Below, piece after piece: positions 1 through 8,524 of a stretch of DNA of 64,000 bases; position 1 is the first letter of the stretch, and each line of letters starts with the position of its first letter. The notes beneath the pieces were generated by a model. That model was given only the letters and a program-made list of their open reading frames with translations, had not been told where the DNA came from and did no database searches. A program made the position numbers and the translations under genes. Origin of the DNA: CAVRUD01 sp963724285 (lineage in GTDB: Bacteria > Chloroflexota > Chloroflexia > Thermomicrobiales > UBA6265). The stretch is from assembly GCA_963724285.1 (NCBI GenBank), contig CAVRUD010000016.1:1-64000 (forward strand), given 5' to 3'.

Positions 1-995
1 ACTTCCCCGATCTTGCGCATCCGCCGCCCTGATCGGCTCAGGCTCCGACGTGCTCGGCTCGACACCGCCCGCTCGATGGACCATGAGTGGGGTCCACGCC
101 TGCAGCTCTTTCTGTCCGAGGCGGATGCGCCTCCGGCTTGGCCCTGTGATCGATGGCTCTTGCGCGACGCACTCCCTTCCGAGTTCGCCGGCATCTCGAC
201 CCATTTTGCTGAAGGTGATGAAGCCGGAATCCGTGACCTCCGCCCGCCGACAGGCGGGCCGGTCGAACATAAGGTCGTCATCGAGACGGTGACGCAATAC
301 CTTCGAGATGGCTACGGCTCGCCGGGCTACCGAAACTCTCTGCCGTGGATTGGCGGACGACGACCGATCAGGGGCTGCTCGAGCTACCAAAGGTGCGATC
401 TTTCACGACGGCCTGGAAGAACTCCGGCCGATGCAGGCCGCACTTTAGTACCACCCCGACCAGATCTGGCGGTATCGCCTGGCGGCGCAATGGGCCAGGA
501 TCGGCGAGATGGTGGCATTTGTCGGCCGACCGCCGAGGTCGGCGACCAGGTTGGCTCGCGCCTGACCGCCGCGCTGCTCGTTCGTGATGTCATGCGCCTC
601 GCCTTCCCAATGGAGCGCCAATGCACCCAGTACGCGAAATGGTTCGGCACCGGCTTCTCTCGGCTGGCGTGCGGCCGGAGTTCGGTCGCCGCACTGGAGC
701 GCGCCATGGCCGCCCAATCGTTCGCCGACCGGGAGGCGGGTCTGCAGATGCCTACCGAGTCGTCACCCGGATGCACAATGACCTTCGAATCACTCCACCG
801 TTGCCCACCGAACCGGTGCACTATATCGGGCGGACGTTCCTGGTTATCTTCGCCGGGGAGTTCGCCGCCGCGATCAAGGCGACCATCATTGATCCGGCCG
901 TGCTGGCGCTTCCCAATGATGCTGGCGGCATCGATCAGTTTCCCGATTCCACCGCCGTCCTGGAGCACCACCGCGATCCATTGCTCGCCTTCTGA
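1..995 (+). pseudogene. Decayed DUF4037 / nucleotidyltransferase-like gene, 5' end outside the window
   Basis: Conserved pieces of a DUF4037 protein can be followed across all three forward frames. A nucleotidyltransferase-like GSGSDVLG patch lies near base 40. It is followed by SMDHEWGPRLQLFL near base 80, FHDGLEELRPMQAAL near 395-440, YHPDQIWRYRLAAQWARI near 455-510, and a C-terminal stretch from NDLRITPPLPTEPVHY to DPLLAF ending at a stop at 995. At least four frame changes and an in-frame TAG near 451 separate these pieces, so no full protein can be made. DUF4037 proteins usually carry an N-terminal nucleotidyltransferase fold. The IS1380 element lies 140 bases downstream. Confidence 0.75.
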
Positions 996-1137
996 CAGCG
1001 GCCAACCGATCGCCGGTCCTCGCTTACGTATAACAAACACCGTGGAACCGGCGTTTCGCGGCGGTGGCATGGAAGGGCCGCTGTTGTACGCGCCGGGTTT
1101 TCTGGGCGACTCGTAGCGCGGGGTGCGTGCCACCTAG

Positions 1138-2563
1138 CCCGGATTATTCACGGAGGGCGCGGAGGGCGGCCAAGTGTCGCCACAGGGGCTGCCCCGGGTG
1201 GCTGGCGGCCAGGCGCAGGCGGACCCGGTCGCTCAGCTGCCAGACGCGCCCGCCGACCTTGAGCAGCCGCAGCCGCAGCGTGTCCAGTTGCATGCGCGGC
1301 ACCGCCCGTTTCGCCAGCCAGCGGCGCAGCGTGTCGAGGAGCCAGTAGGCCGCCGCGTGCAGGAGCAGGCGGAACTGGTTGGCGAGGAAGCGGTGGTCGC
1401 TGAGGCGGTCGGCGAAGCAGGCGTTCTTCAGATCCTTGATCCAGTTCTCCGGCTCGCCTCGGGCGCCGTACCACCCGTCGAGCGCCTCGGGCGGGTCGTC
1501 CCGGCTCGTCACGACGAAGCGCGCGTTCGGCCCCTTCTCCAGCGCCTCGGCCTTGATCACCACCCGCCGCTCGTGCGGCCAGGTGCCCGCCCGGTAGGGC
1601 GCCTCGCCGACCAGCCGCACCTTTGCGGCCCCGGTGTCGACCCGTTGCGCCTGGGCCTCGGCCAAGAGCGGCGCGGCCAACGCCGCCAGGCGCGGGTTCG
1701 GCACCAAGCCGATCGTGTAGGCGACCCGCTCGCGCTCGCAGAACGCGTAGACCGCCGGCACGGCGCACCCGCTGTCGCTACGGACCTCGATCGTCACCCC
1801 CGGCCAGCGCGCCCGCAGCGCGGCCACCACCTGCTTCAGCACCGGCACCACCCCGCGGCTGGGGTGGGCGTTGCCGGGGCGCAGCACCGCGGCGATGAGC
1901 TGGTCGGTGGCGCCGTCGAAGAGGAGCAGCGGGTGGTACATGTGCTGGCGGTAGTAGCCATGGTAGGCGGTCCCCTCCTGCTTGCCGTGCGTGGGGTCGG
2001 CGGTGCTGTCGACATCGATGACGACGTGCGTCGGGACACCCTCCCGCTCCCGCTCGCGCAGGTACAGCTCCCCCAACGCCACCGCCAGCCGGTAGCACGC
2101 CCGCCGGTCGACCGCGTTCTCCAGACGGGACATGGTCGGCTGGCTGGCCAGGTCGCGGTCGGTGTCGGGCAGCCGGCCGCAGACGAGCTTGAGCAGCGGG
2201 TCGGTGCGCAACGCGTCGGCGTCGTCCTGGTCGTCGTAGCCGCAGGCGATCTGGAAGACGCGCTGGCGGACCAGCGTCTCCACCGAGTGCCGCACCGGCC
2301 CGCGCCGCCAGTCGGGGATCGCAGGGGGCCATGGACGCGGCAAAGCCGAGCGCGGCGTCGACCTCGCCCAGCCAGGGCAGGCCGCCGTCCGAGGTGAGGC
2401 GTCCTCCGTCGAAATCGGCTTCCAGCGGCAGGGCGGCGGGCACGGCGAAGCGGACGGCGGCTGTGGCAGACTGGGGGCACGCGGGCACCTCCTGGCACGG
2501 GATCGGATCAGCACCCTATCCGTACCAGAGAGGTGCCCCGCTGTCACGCGTGAATAATCCGGG
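1138..2563 (-). mobile_element. IS1380-family insertion sequence with 15-bp perfect terminal inverted repeats
   Basis: The 15 bases at 1138-1152 (CCCGGATTATTCACG) are an exact reverse complement of 2549-2563. They bracket a single minus-strand transposase. The 1,426-bp length is close to that expected for a compact IS1380 member. The four bases outside the repeats (CTAG on the left, GTGA on the right) do not match, so no target duplication is visible. The copy is old, or one end has been altered. Confidence 0.85.
1144..2488 (-). pseudogene. IS1380 transposase, one frame change near 2324-2328
   Basis: DDE transposase of the IS1380 family. The N-terminal part reads FDGGRLTSDGGLPWLGEV from a GTG at 2488 in one frame. 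After a five-C run on the coding strand (2324-2328) the rest of the protein continues in another frame: IPDWRRGPVRHSVETLVRQ, then YHGYYRQHMYHPLLLF, a DSG motif, GLVPNPRLAAL and the family signature GEPENWIKDLKNA. One extra C in the run explains the break. IS1380 transposases are about 450 residues, which matches the combined frames. As read, the gene cannot give a complete transposase. Confidence 0.85.
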
Positions 2564-2607
2564 GTGAGATCGCTGACCGGAGGTCTTGCTGGAGCGACCG
2601 GCGGCGC

Positions 2608-3324
2608 TCAGGGCGTCGCGACGTTCGCCGACGCCGCGGCGTCGGCCGTCGCGGCGCGCACGACGGCCGCCGTCGGGCTCCAGGCCAACCAGGCGGGGAA
2701 GGCGCGGACAAGGGACGGTAGCCCTTCGATCGGAACCAGGCCGGCGCGCATCACCTCCGCGAGGGTGACGTGTCCGAGCCACACCCGGTAGAAGGCCGCG
2801 ATGTCCGCCGTCACCACGAGGTCGATTTCGAAGCCGGGATGCTGGAGACAGATGGACACGTCACGGCGGTCAAGGACCAGCCACACGGTACGGTTCCGGG
2901 CGCCGACGAAGTCGAACTGCACGACAACCTGCCGTGAGGGGAGCCGATCTCGGTGGACGCGCCCCCGCATCCACCAGAGCAGCAGCACGGGATCGAGGTC
3001 GGTCGGCTCCGGCTCGCCGAACGCCCACCGCGCCCCCCATCCCACGAGGACATCGACCAGTTCTTGGAGTTCCCGGCCGGCCGGCGTCAGCCGGTACTCG
3101 GTCGCCCGTCCGCTGCCGACGACGCGCCGCTCGACGACCCCGGTCCGCTCCAGACGGCGGAGGCGCTCGGCCAGGCAGAGCCCTTGAAATGCCGGGGAGG
3201 CCGCGTTCCAGGTCGTTGAAGTGGCAGACCCCGAGCACAGGTCGCGGACGATGAGCAGCGTCCAGCGGTCGCCAAGGATCTCCACTGCCTTGGCCATCGG
3301 GCAGTACTGACCATATGAGCGCAT
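2608..3324 (-). CDS. HxlR-family transcriptional regulator with C-terminal SCP2-like domain; recognition-helix segment out of frame
   Basis: The N-terminus (MRSYGQYCPMAKAVEILGD, then RWTLLIVRDL) is the standard HxlR winged-helix start, and LAERLRRLERTGVVERR follows. The C-terminal half, about residues 110-235, resembles the SCP2-like sterol-carrier domain often fused to HxlR regulators. ATG 3324 is preferred over ATG 3363 because a TACAAT -10-like box lies at 3365-3370 and family members start at this MRSYGQYC sequence. Residues about 32-50 are shifted. In the neighbouring frame the same DNA reads VCHFNDLERGLPGISRAL, the expected helix. A lost base near 3229-3232 and an extra base near 3173-3175 would cause this. 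The gene is divergent from the methyltransferase at 3499, a possible target. Confidence 0.8.
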   Translation of the reverse strand: MRSYGQYCPMAKAVEILGDRWTLLIVRDLCSGSATSTTWNAASPAFQGLCLAERLRRLERTGVVERRVVGSGRATEYRLTPAGRELQELVDVLVGWGARWAFGEPEPTDLDPVLLLWWMRGRVHRDRLPSRQVVVQFDFVGARNRTVWLVLDRRDVSICLQHPGFEIDLVVTADIAAFYRVWLGHVTLAEVMRAGLVPIEGLPSLVRAFPAWLAWSPTAAVVRAATADAAASANVATP

Positions 3325-3364
3325 CGTGAGCACCCTTTGCGACGGCGAGGGAGGTAAGTTCATT

Positions 3365-3370
3365 TATTGT
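3365..3370 (-). promoter_or_regulatory. Candidate -10 box for the HxlR gene
   Basis: TACAAT on the minus strand, about 40 bases upstream of ATG 3324. No good -35 match is visible 16-18 bases upstream, so this is tentative. Its main use is to favour the downstream start codon. Confidence 0.3.
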
Positions 3371-3498
3371 ACTAGCCAGGAGTGGGAGCGGCCGATAGCC
3401 TGGGAACATGAAGGCGAGCAAGATCTATCTCCGCCTGGGATGCCTTCTACCTCGGCTAGGGGCAGACCCGTCCTAAAAGCACGTCGGGAGGTAGCACG

Positions 3499-4335
3499 AT
3501 GACCACGAACACCTACGCTCCCGCGGTGAACCGGCACTACGGTCGCCGCGATCTCGGTGAAATCATCCTGGCCGCCGTCCGCGCCACCGGAAAGGACCCA
3601 GACCGCCTCAGCCCCGAGGATCTCGCACCGGCCACCGAATTCCACAGTCGCGGTCGGGAGGCGACGCGGGAACTGGCGCGGCTCGCCAGCCTGCGGGCCG
3701 ACATGCGGGTGCTCGACGTCGGCGGTGGGCTTGGTGGTCCCGCCCGCACCCTGGCGAGCGAGTTCGGCTGCCAGGTTACGGTGCTGGACCTGACCGAGGA
3801 GTACTGCCGCGCCGGGGAGGCGCTTACCGTGCGCACCGGCCTGGGCGACCGGATCGGGTTCCGGCATGGCAACGCACTGGATATGCCCTTCTCGGACGAA
3901 GAGTTCGACGTCGTCTGGACGCAGCACAGCTCGATGAATATCGCCGACAAGGAACGGCTCTACGCCGAGATTTGGCGGGTGCTGCGTCCCGGCGGCCGGT
4001 TCGCCATGCACGAGATCATGGCCGGGTTGCTCCAGCCGATCCACTTCCCCGTGCCCTGGGCTCGCGACCCGGCCATCAGCTTCCTCCGGCCGGCGGCCAC
4101 CATACGGGCGCTATTGGCCGAGACCGGCTTCGCTGAGGTGGCATGGGAAGACGTGTCGACGCCGTCCCTGGCGTTCTTCCGGGAGCGCCTTGCCGCGGCC
4201 GGCCAGGGCGGTCCGCCACCCATCGGCCTGCACCTGCTGATGGGCGACGACTTCGGCTCCATGTTCCGGAACCAGGTTCGCAATCTGGAGGAGGATAGGA
4301 TCACCGTGATCCAGGCGGTATTCGAGCGTCGGTAG
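3499..4335 (+). CDS. Class I SAM-dependent methyltransferase
   Basis: A 278-residue Rossmann methyltransferase. Motif I is VLDVGGGLGGPA at residues 71-82, the post-I acidic residue lies in VTVLDLTEEY, and the motif IV region reads FDVVWTQHSSMNIADK, followed by LRPGGRFAMHEIM. This arrangement resembles UbiE and small-molecule N- or C-methyltransferases; the substrate is unknown. GGGAGGTAGCACG just upstream gives a good ribosome site for ATG 3499. A related gene with the same FHSRG and WTQH motifs lies at 63104-63932. The divergent HxlR regulator next door may control it. Confidence 0.88.
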   Translation: MTTNTYAPAVNRHYGRRDLGEIILAAVRATGKDPDRLSPEDLAPATEFHSRGREATRELARLASLRADMRVLDVGGGLGGPARTLASEFGCQVTVLDLTEEYCRAGEALTVRTGLGDRIGFRHGNALDMPFSDEEFDVVWTQHSSMNIADKERLYAEIWRVLRPGGRFAMHEIMAGLLQPIHFPVPWARDPAISFLRPAATIRALLAETGFAEVAWEDVSTPSLAFFRERLAAAGQGGPPPIGLHLLMGDDFGSMFRNQVRNLEEDRITVIQAVFERR

Positions 4336-4440
4336 CGTGCGCGTCCCAGGCCATCACCCGCAGACGGTCATGGCCGCGGGTCTCGGCCTTCCTTAGAGCC
4401 TATGCCGGCGGTAGCGATGTAGGTGAAGGAGGGCGTCACG

Positions 4441-4803
4441 ATGGACCGGCAATCACCATTCCGCGCGCTGCTCGCCTAACTCCTCGTTGCGCTTCTCCTG
4501 ACAGCGCCAGCGGCCGCCTCCACCAGCAGCGAGGAAGCGGGCGGGCCGCCAGAACCCGGACTCGTGCGGCAGATAGTCGGTGCTCCGGTGGTACCGGTTG
4601 GTCTGGTCACGGGGAGGCCGACGGACGTCGTCATCGACCTCGACGCCGCGCTCGACCCGAGCCTGCCGGGTCGCACGCCGCACGCCGGCGGGACGATCAG
4701 AGTGACCCTGCCCGAGGCCTTCGAGCGCCATCCAGGCGAGTACGTGCTGCGGTTTCGCCTGGCTGGTGGGAACACCGTCGAGACGTTCGTGGTGGTGCAG
4801 TAG
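4441..4803 (+). pseudogene. Secreted-protein gene with an in-frame TAA inside its signal peptide
   Basis: A strong ribosome site (GAAGGAGG, 4427-4434) precedes ATG 4441. The frame reads MDRQSPFRALLA, then TAA at 4477-4479, then LLVALLLTAPAAASTSS in the same frame, a clear signal-peptide core and cleavage region. It stays open to TAG at 4801-4803. The mature part contains a short beta-rich stretch (PGRTPHAGGTIRVTLPEAFE) and looks internally shortened. Ignoring the stop, the protein would be about 120 residues. I do not recognise the family. A simple nonsense mutation is the likeliest reading. Confidence 0.65.
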
Positions 4804-4913
4804 GCGCGTCGTCCGTCAAGCCGCACCGCACGCGATGTCGCCGGGCCACCGTGGCCCGGCCGCCAGATCGAACGGATCCTACGGATCAACCAGCTACAGA
4901 TACAGACGATCAC

Positions 4914-5192
4914 CTAGGACGTGGTCGGAGCGCTGCCGTGTGGCGGGGATGCCCGCCACCTACCGCTCCAAGATCGCCGCCTATTGGCTCGCCAGAGGAA
5001 TGCGGAATGGGGAACGATGTGATCGGCGTGCATCGCCTCTAAGGAGATCTCCCTGCCGCAACTCACGCACCGGCTGTTGGCTTGCCGGCAGATCACCGTC
5101 CGCTCCTCGCGCGTGGAGAGGCGTTGCGGGTCCTTGGGCACGAGGTCCGGGATGAACCGCAGGGCTCGACGAATGGAACCGTCGCGCCGGAT
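4914..5192 (-). pseudogene. HNH endonuclease fragment
   Basis: The minus strand reads RRALRFIPDLVPKDPQRLS, then a CRQANSRCVSCGREIS zinc-binding patch and MHADHIVPHS, the first part of an HNH motif. After that the sequence loses similarity, and the expected second CxxC-type half is not seen in any frame. No proper start is present upstream. It is a relic of an HNH nuclease, possibly of the DUF262/GmrSD-associated type, with no partner gene nearby. Confidence 0.6.
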
Positions 5193-5394
5193 TTGATGTT
5201 CTCCTGTGTTAGTACGAAATCAAACGTCGAGGCTGTCTCCGACTCGGCCCTACCTGCGATACTAGCGGGCCGCGCAACGGCGGAACCCCGGTACTGGGAA
5301 CGGGAGCTTTGACTCCCCGTCCCGTCCGGGTCCGTCTCCCTTTTTTGGGAATCCGGGTTGCGCTTAACCCGCGTTCGTCAGGAGACGCCCGCCG

Positions 5395-6528
5395 ATGACC
5401 GCCGCAGCCGCCCACCTCGCACCCCATTCCCACATCGACCTGGCCGGCCTCGACACGCCCAGCCTCGTGGTCGATGAAGACCTGCTCCGGCGCAACATCG
5501 CCGAGATGGCCGCCTTCGCGACCAGCGTCGGCGTAGCGCTCCGGCCTCACATCAAAACGCACAAGACTCCACAGGTGGCCAGGCTTCAGATTGGGGCGGG
5601 CGCGATCGGGATCACCTGCGCCAAACTGGGCGAAGCAGAGGTGATGATCTCCCAGGGCGGCGTCGACGACATCCTGCTCGCCTACCCCGTTGTCGGCGAA
5701 ATCAAGATCCAGCGCCTGCTCTGCCTGATGAACAAGGCACGGATGATTGTCGCACTCGACTCCCGCGAGGCCGCGGCGGCTCTCTCCCGCGCCATGATCG
5801 CCGCGGGCCGCACGCTGGAGATCTACGTTGAAGTCAATACCGGCCAGAACCGGGCTGGAGTACGCGCCGGCGAGGAGGCAGTCTCCCTGGCGCTCGATCT
5901 TGCCAGGGTCAAAGGGATGCGCCTGATCGGGATCATGACGCACGAAGGCCATTCCCACACCGTCTCCCCCGCCGAGATCGAAGCCACCGCCACGGCGGCC
6001 GGCCAGGCAATGGTCGAGACCGCCGAGGCGATCCGCGCACACGGGATCGAGCTCCCGGTCGTCAGCGTCGGCTCCACTCCAGCCGCCACCTTCACCCCGA
6101 CCGTGCCCGGTGTCACCGAGATGCGCCCCGGCACCTACGTTTTCAACGACGTCAGCACCATGCAGTGGGGCAGGATCGGGCCGGAGGACTGCGCCCTCCG
6201 CATCCTGGCCACGGTCATCAGCCGCCCCGCCCCGGATCGGGCCGTGATCGACGCCGGCTCGAAAACCGTCTCCCTGGAGAAGGCTCCGAATCACCCCGGC
6301 CACGGCTACATCGTCGGTCACCCCCGCGCCACCATCGTCCGCCTGAGCGAGGAGCACGGCGTGATCGAGCTGCCGCCGGACGAGCCGGGTTTCCAAGTCG
6401 GCGACCGCGTCTCCGTCATCCCCAACCACGTCTGCCCGACGGTCAACCTCCAGGACCGCCTCTTCCTCATGCACGAGGGCCACCTGGCCGAAGCCTGGAC
6501 GATCGCGGCCCGTGGGAAGGTGCAGTGA
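5395..6528 (+). CDS. PLP-dependent D-threonine aldolase / D-serine dehydratase family protein
   Basis: A 377-residue fold-type III PLP enzyme of the alanine-racemase-like superfamily. RPHIKTHKT at residues 50-58 holds the Schiff-base lysine, probably Lys54. The C-terminal PNHVCPTVN places His345 and Cys347 where eukaryotic-type D-serine dehydratase and D-threonine aldolase bind a divalent metal. The reaction is therefore expected to be metal-assisted cleavage or dehydration of a D-hydroxy-amino acid. CAGGAG lies 12 bases before ATG 5395. An MFS transporter follows after a repeat-rich gap and may move the substrate or product. Confidence 0.85.
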   Translation: MTAAAAHLAPHSHIDLAGLDTPSLVVDEDLLRRNIAEMAAFATSVGVALRPHIKTHKTPQVARLQIGAGAIGITCAKLGEAEVMISQGGVDDILLAYPVVGEIKIQRLLCLMNKARMIVALDSREAAAALSRAMIAAGRTLEIYVEVNTGQNRAGVRAGEEAVSLALDLARVKGMRLIGIMTHEGHSHTVSPAEIEATATAAGQAMVETAEAIRAHGIELPVVSVGSTPAATFTPTVPGVTEMRPGTYVFNDVSTMQWGRIGPEDCALRILATVISRPAPDRAVIDAGSKTVSLEKAPNHPGHGYIVGHPRATIVRLSEEHGVIELPPDEPGFQVGDRVSVIPNHVCPTVNLQDRLFLMHEGHLAEAWTIAARGKVQ

Positions 6529-6533
6529 ATCGA

Positions 6534-6652
6534 GAGACGTGAGACGTGAGACGTGAGACCTGGGTATAGAGACGGAATAATGGCTTGAAGGTGACGGACA
6601 GGCGTCAAGGGAATGCTCCGCTCTCACGTCTCACGTCTCACGTCTCACGTCT
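6534..6652. repeat. Inverted arrays of a GAGACGT heptamer
   Basis: Four tandem copies of GAGACGT (the last GAGACCT) occupy 6534-6561. Slightly more than four copies of the reverse complement, TCTCACG, occupy 6622-6652. About 60 bases separate the arms, so the transcript could fold into a long hairpin. The right arm lies inside the open frame of the following MFS gene. Confidence 0.85.
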
Positions 6653-7835
6653 ACAAAGGCAGAGATCTCGCGGGGCGGGACTCCTGCCGTTTCCGCTGGC
6701 GGTCGTCACCTTCGTCCTGACCTACTGGTGCGTCGATATCACATCCCCGGCCCTGACGGAGATCCAGGACGACCTCGAACTCAGCGATACTGTCGCTGGC
6801 CTGATCTTCTCCGTCTTTTTCGCCGGTCGCCTGGTCGCCAACTTCCCGGCGGCCTTCCTCGCCGACCGGGTCGGAGCCCGCACAACGGCCGGGATGGGCG
6901 GAATCCTCCTCCTGGCCGGATCGATCCTCGCCGCAAGTGCGCCGAACGAGTACGTGTTATTGCCCGCCCGAGCCCTGCAGGGGGCCGGCGTATCGCTGCT
7001 CGTCCTGGCGGCCTTGCTCTCCACCCTCCGTGCCCGGCCCGGTGATGGCGCCGCAATGACGATCTTCAACATCGGCTCCGGGGTGGGGGGCGCCTTCGGG
7101 CTGATCAGCGGCGGTCTGCTCGCCGAGAACGCCGGGTGGCGCTCGATCTACTGGCTGTCCGCCGGCCTCGCGTCCGTTCTGACGGCTACCGCGATCGCCA
7201 CCCGGACGCGCTGCGCCGGAGCCCAATCCCAGGATCACGCGTCGGCGTCTTCGGCCCAGCCCGCCCCGGTCACCATTTCATCGCCGACTCCGAGACGTAC
7301 GCTGGCCGCCGCACTGGCGGCGAACCTGCTGGTCTATGGCAACTACAGCATCTTTGTCGTCGGCCTGCCGCTCTATGCCGACGAGCAGTTCGGCGCCTCT
7401 TCGGAGCGCATCGGCACGCTGCTGTTGATCACGAACCTGACCCACCTGGCCGCCGCCCTCCCCAGTGGGCGGTTCGTGCGGCGGTGGGGCAGTGCGCGGG
7501 TCCTGACCGTGTCGTTTGGCGTCGTCGCTGCCGGGATGCTCCTGGTGATCGCCTCGCCGTCGCTCTTTTGGATCGCACCGGCGATGGCGATCTACGCGGT
7601 CGGCGCGGTGGCCAGCAACATCGCCGCCGGCGACCAACTCCTGCACCTCGGCGGTCAGGGCGGGAAGGCCGTCGGCCTGATGCGCCTGAGCAGCGATGTC
7701 GGCCTGGTCCTCGGGCCAGCCGCCGCCGGCGCCCTGGCCGACCTTGCAGGAGCCGAAGCCCCGTTCATTGTCCTCGCGGTCCTGACGGTTGTTGTCGCCG
7801 GAGCGGTCGCCCGGGCCGGAAGCACGGCCAGGTAG
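6585..7835 (+). CDS. MFS transporter
   Basis: About 12 hydrophobic segments, with an N-half signature FSVFFAGRLVANFPAAFLADRVG and a GAGVSLLVLAALLSTLRA segment, identify a major facilitator of about 400 residues. The substrate is unknown. The start is uncertain. No ATG occurs before the first membrane helix; the available starts are TTG 6585 and GTG 6591, which would translate through the right heptamer repeat. The conserved part begins near GLLPFPLAVVTFVLTYW. The start may be non-canonical, or the repeats may have replaced the original 5' end. Confidence 0.8.
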   Translation: MKVTDRRQGNAPLSRLTSHVSRLQRQRSRGAGLLPFPLAVVTFVLTYWCVDITSPALTEIQDDLELSDTVAGLIFSVFFAGRLVANFPAAFLADRVGARTTAGMGGILLLAGSILAASAPNEYVLLPARALQGAGVSLLVLAALLSTLRARPGDGAAMTIFNIGSGVGGAFGLISGGLLAENAGWRSIYWLSAGLASVLTATAIATRTRCAGAQSQDHASASSAQPAPVTISSPTPRRTLAAALAANLLVYGNYSIFVVGLPLYADEQFGASSERIGTLLLITNLTHLAAALPSGRFVRRWGSARVLTVSFGVVAAGMLLVIASPSLFWIAPAMAIYAVGAVASNIAAGDQLLHLGGQGGKAVGLMRLSSDVGLVLGPAAAGALADLAGAEAPFIVLAVLTVVVAGAVARAGSTAR

Positions 7836-7903
7836 ATCTAGCCGGTACAATTCCGGAACGCAGCTCTTTCGACACCCATTCCATGTGATCAAGGACCGCA
7901 TAT

Positions 7904-8497
7904 ATGGCCACGACCCACCTCCTTGAGCCCCACACCCTGACGACGGGACCGCGCCGATTCTCGGTCGAGGAGTACGAGCGCATTCACGAATCGGGCGTCA
8001 TTGGCGCGGACGAGCGAGTTGAGTTGATCAGGGGAGAGATCATCGAGATGGCCGCAATCGGATTTCGCCATGCCGAGACGGTCTCCCTTACCACCGACAC
8101 GGTTGCCTCCGTGATCCCACCAAATCGCTCGTGGGCGGGAAACCCGATCTACCTTTCAGACCAGAGCCTCCCCCAACCAGACTACGCGGTCGTCAAGCCC
8201 GGACGCTACGCGAACCGACGACCAACAGCCCAGGACATTCTCTTCGTCGTCGAAGTCTCCGACGGCTCGAAGCACTATGATCTAACCGTCAAGCTCCCCC
8301 TCTATGCCGCCGCCGGCATCCCGGAGGCATGGCTGTTCGACCTCATCGTGGATCGCTTTCAACGACACACCGACCCGGGCCCTGACGGCTATCGCCAGGT
8401 AGCAAGCGTCGGCCGCGGCGAATCCATCTCCTCGCTCGTCTTGCCAGCGGTTCAATTCGTCGTCGACGAGGTACTCGCCGCCCCAAACCCGGCGTAG
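7904..8497 (+). CDS. Uma2-family (DUF820) PD-(D/E)XK endonuclease-like protein
   Basis: A 197-residue protein with the typical Uma2 order: RFSVEEYERIHESG near residue 24, a GERVELIRGEI-like segment, QPDYAVV near residue 90 and LFVVEVSDGSKHYDLTVKLPLY near 110. The Asp of PDYAVV, the Glu of VVEVS and the Lys of TVKLPLY fit a PD-(D/E)XK active site. These genes are common in Chloroflexota and Cyanobacteria; their role is unclear. It stands alone, with an ATG at 7904. Confidence 0.85.
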   Translation: MATTHLLEPHTLTTGPRRFSVEEYERIHESGVIGADERVELIRGEIIEMAAIGFRHAETVSLTTDTVASVIPPNRSWAGNPIYLSDQSLPQPDYAVVKPGRYANRRPTAQDILFVVEVSDGSKHYDLTVKLPLYAAAGIPEAWLFDLIVDRFQRHTDPGPDGYRQVASVGRGESISSLVLPAVQFVVDEVLAAPNPA

Positions 8498-8524
8498 CGG
8501 TGCGTCAACGCGCGGACCGTGCGG

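Noticed and set aside
4914..5192. HNH fragment as part of a defence system
   Set aside because: The motif is incomplete and no restriction, methylase or GmrSD partner is adjacent.
5209..6627. Minus-strand open frame of 472 codons opposite the PLP lyase
   Set aside because: Mirror frame of a well-supported gene; composition is Gly/Asp-rich and no motif is recognised.
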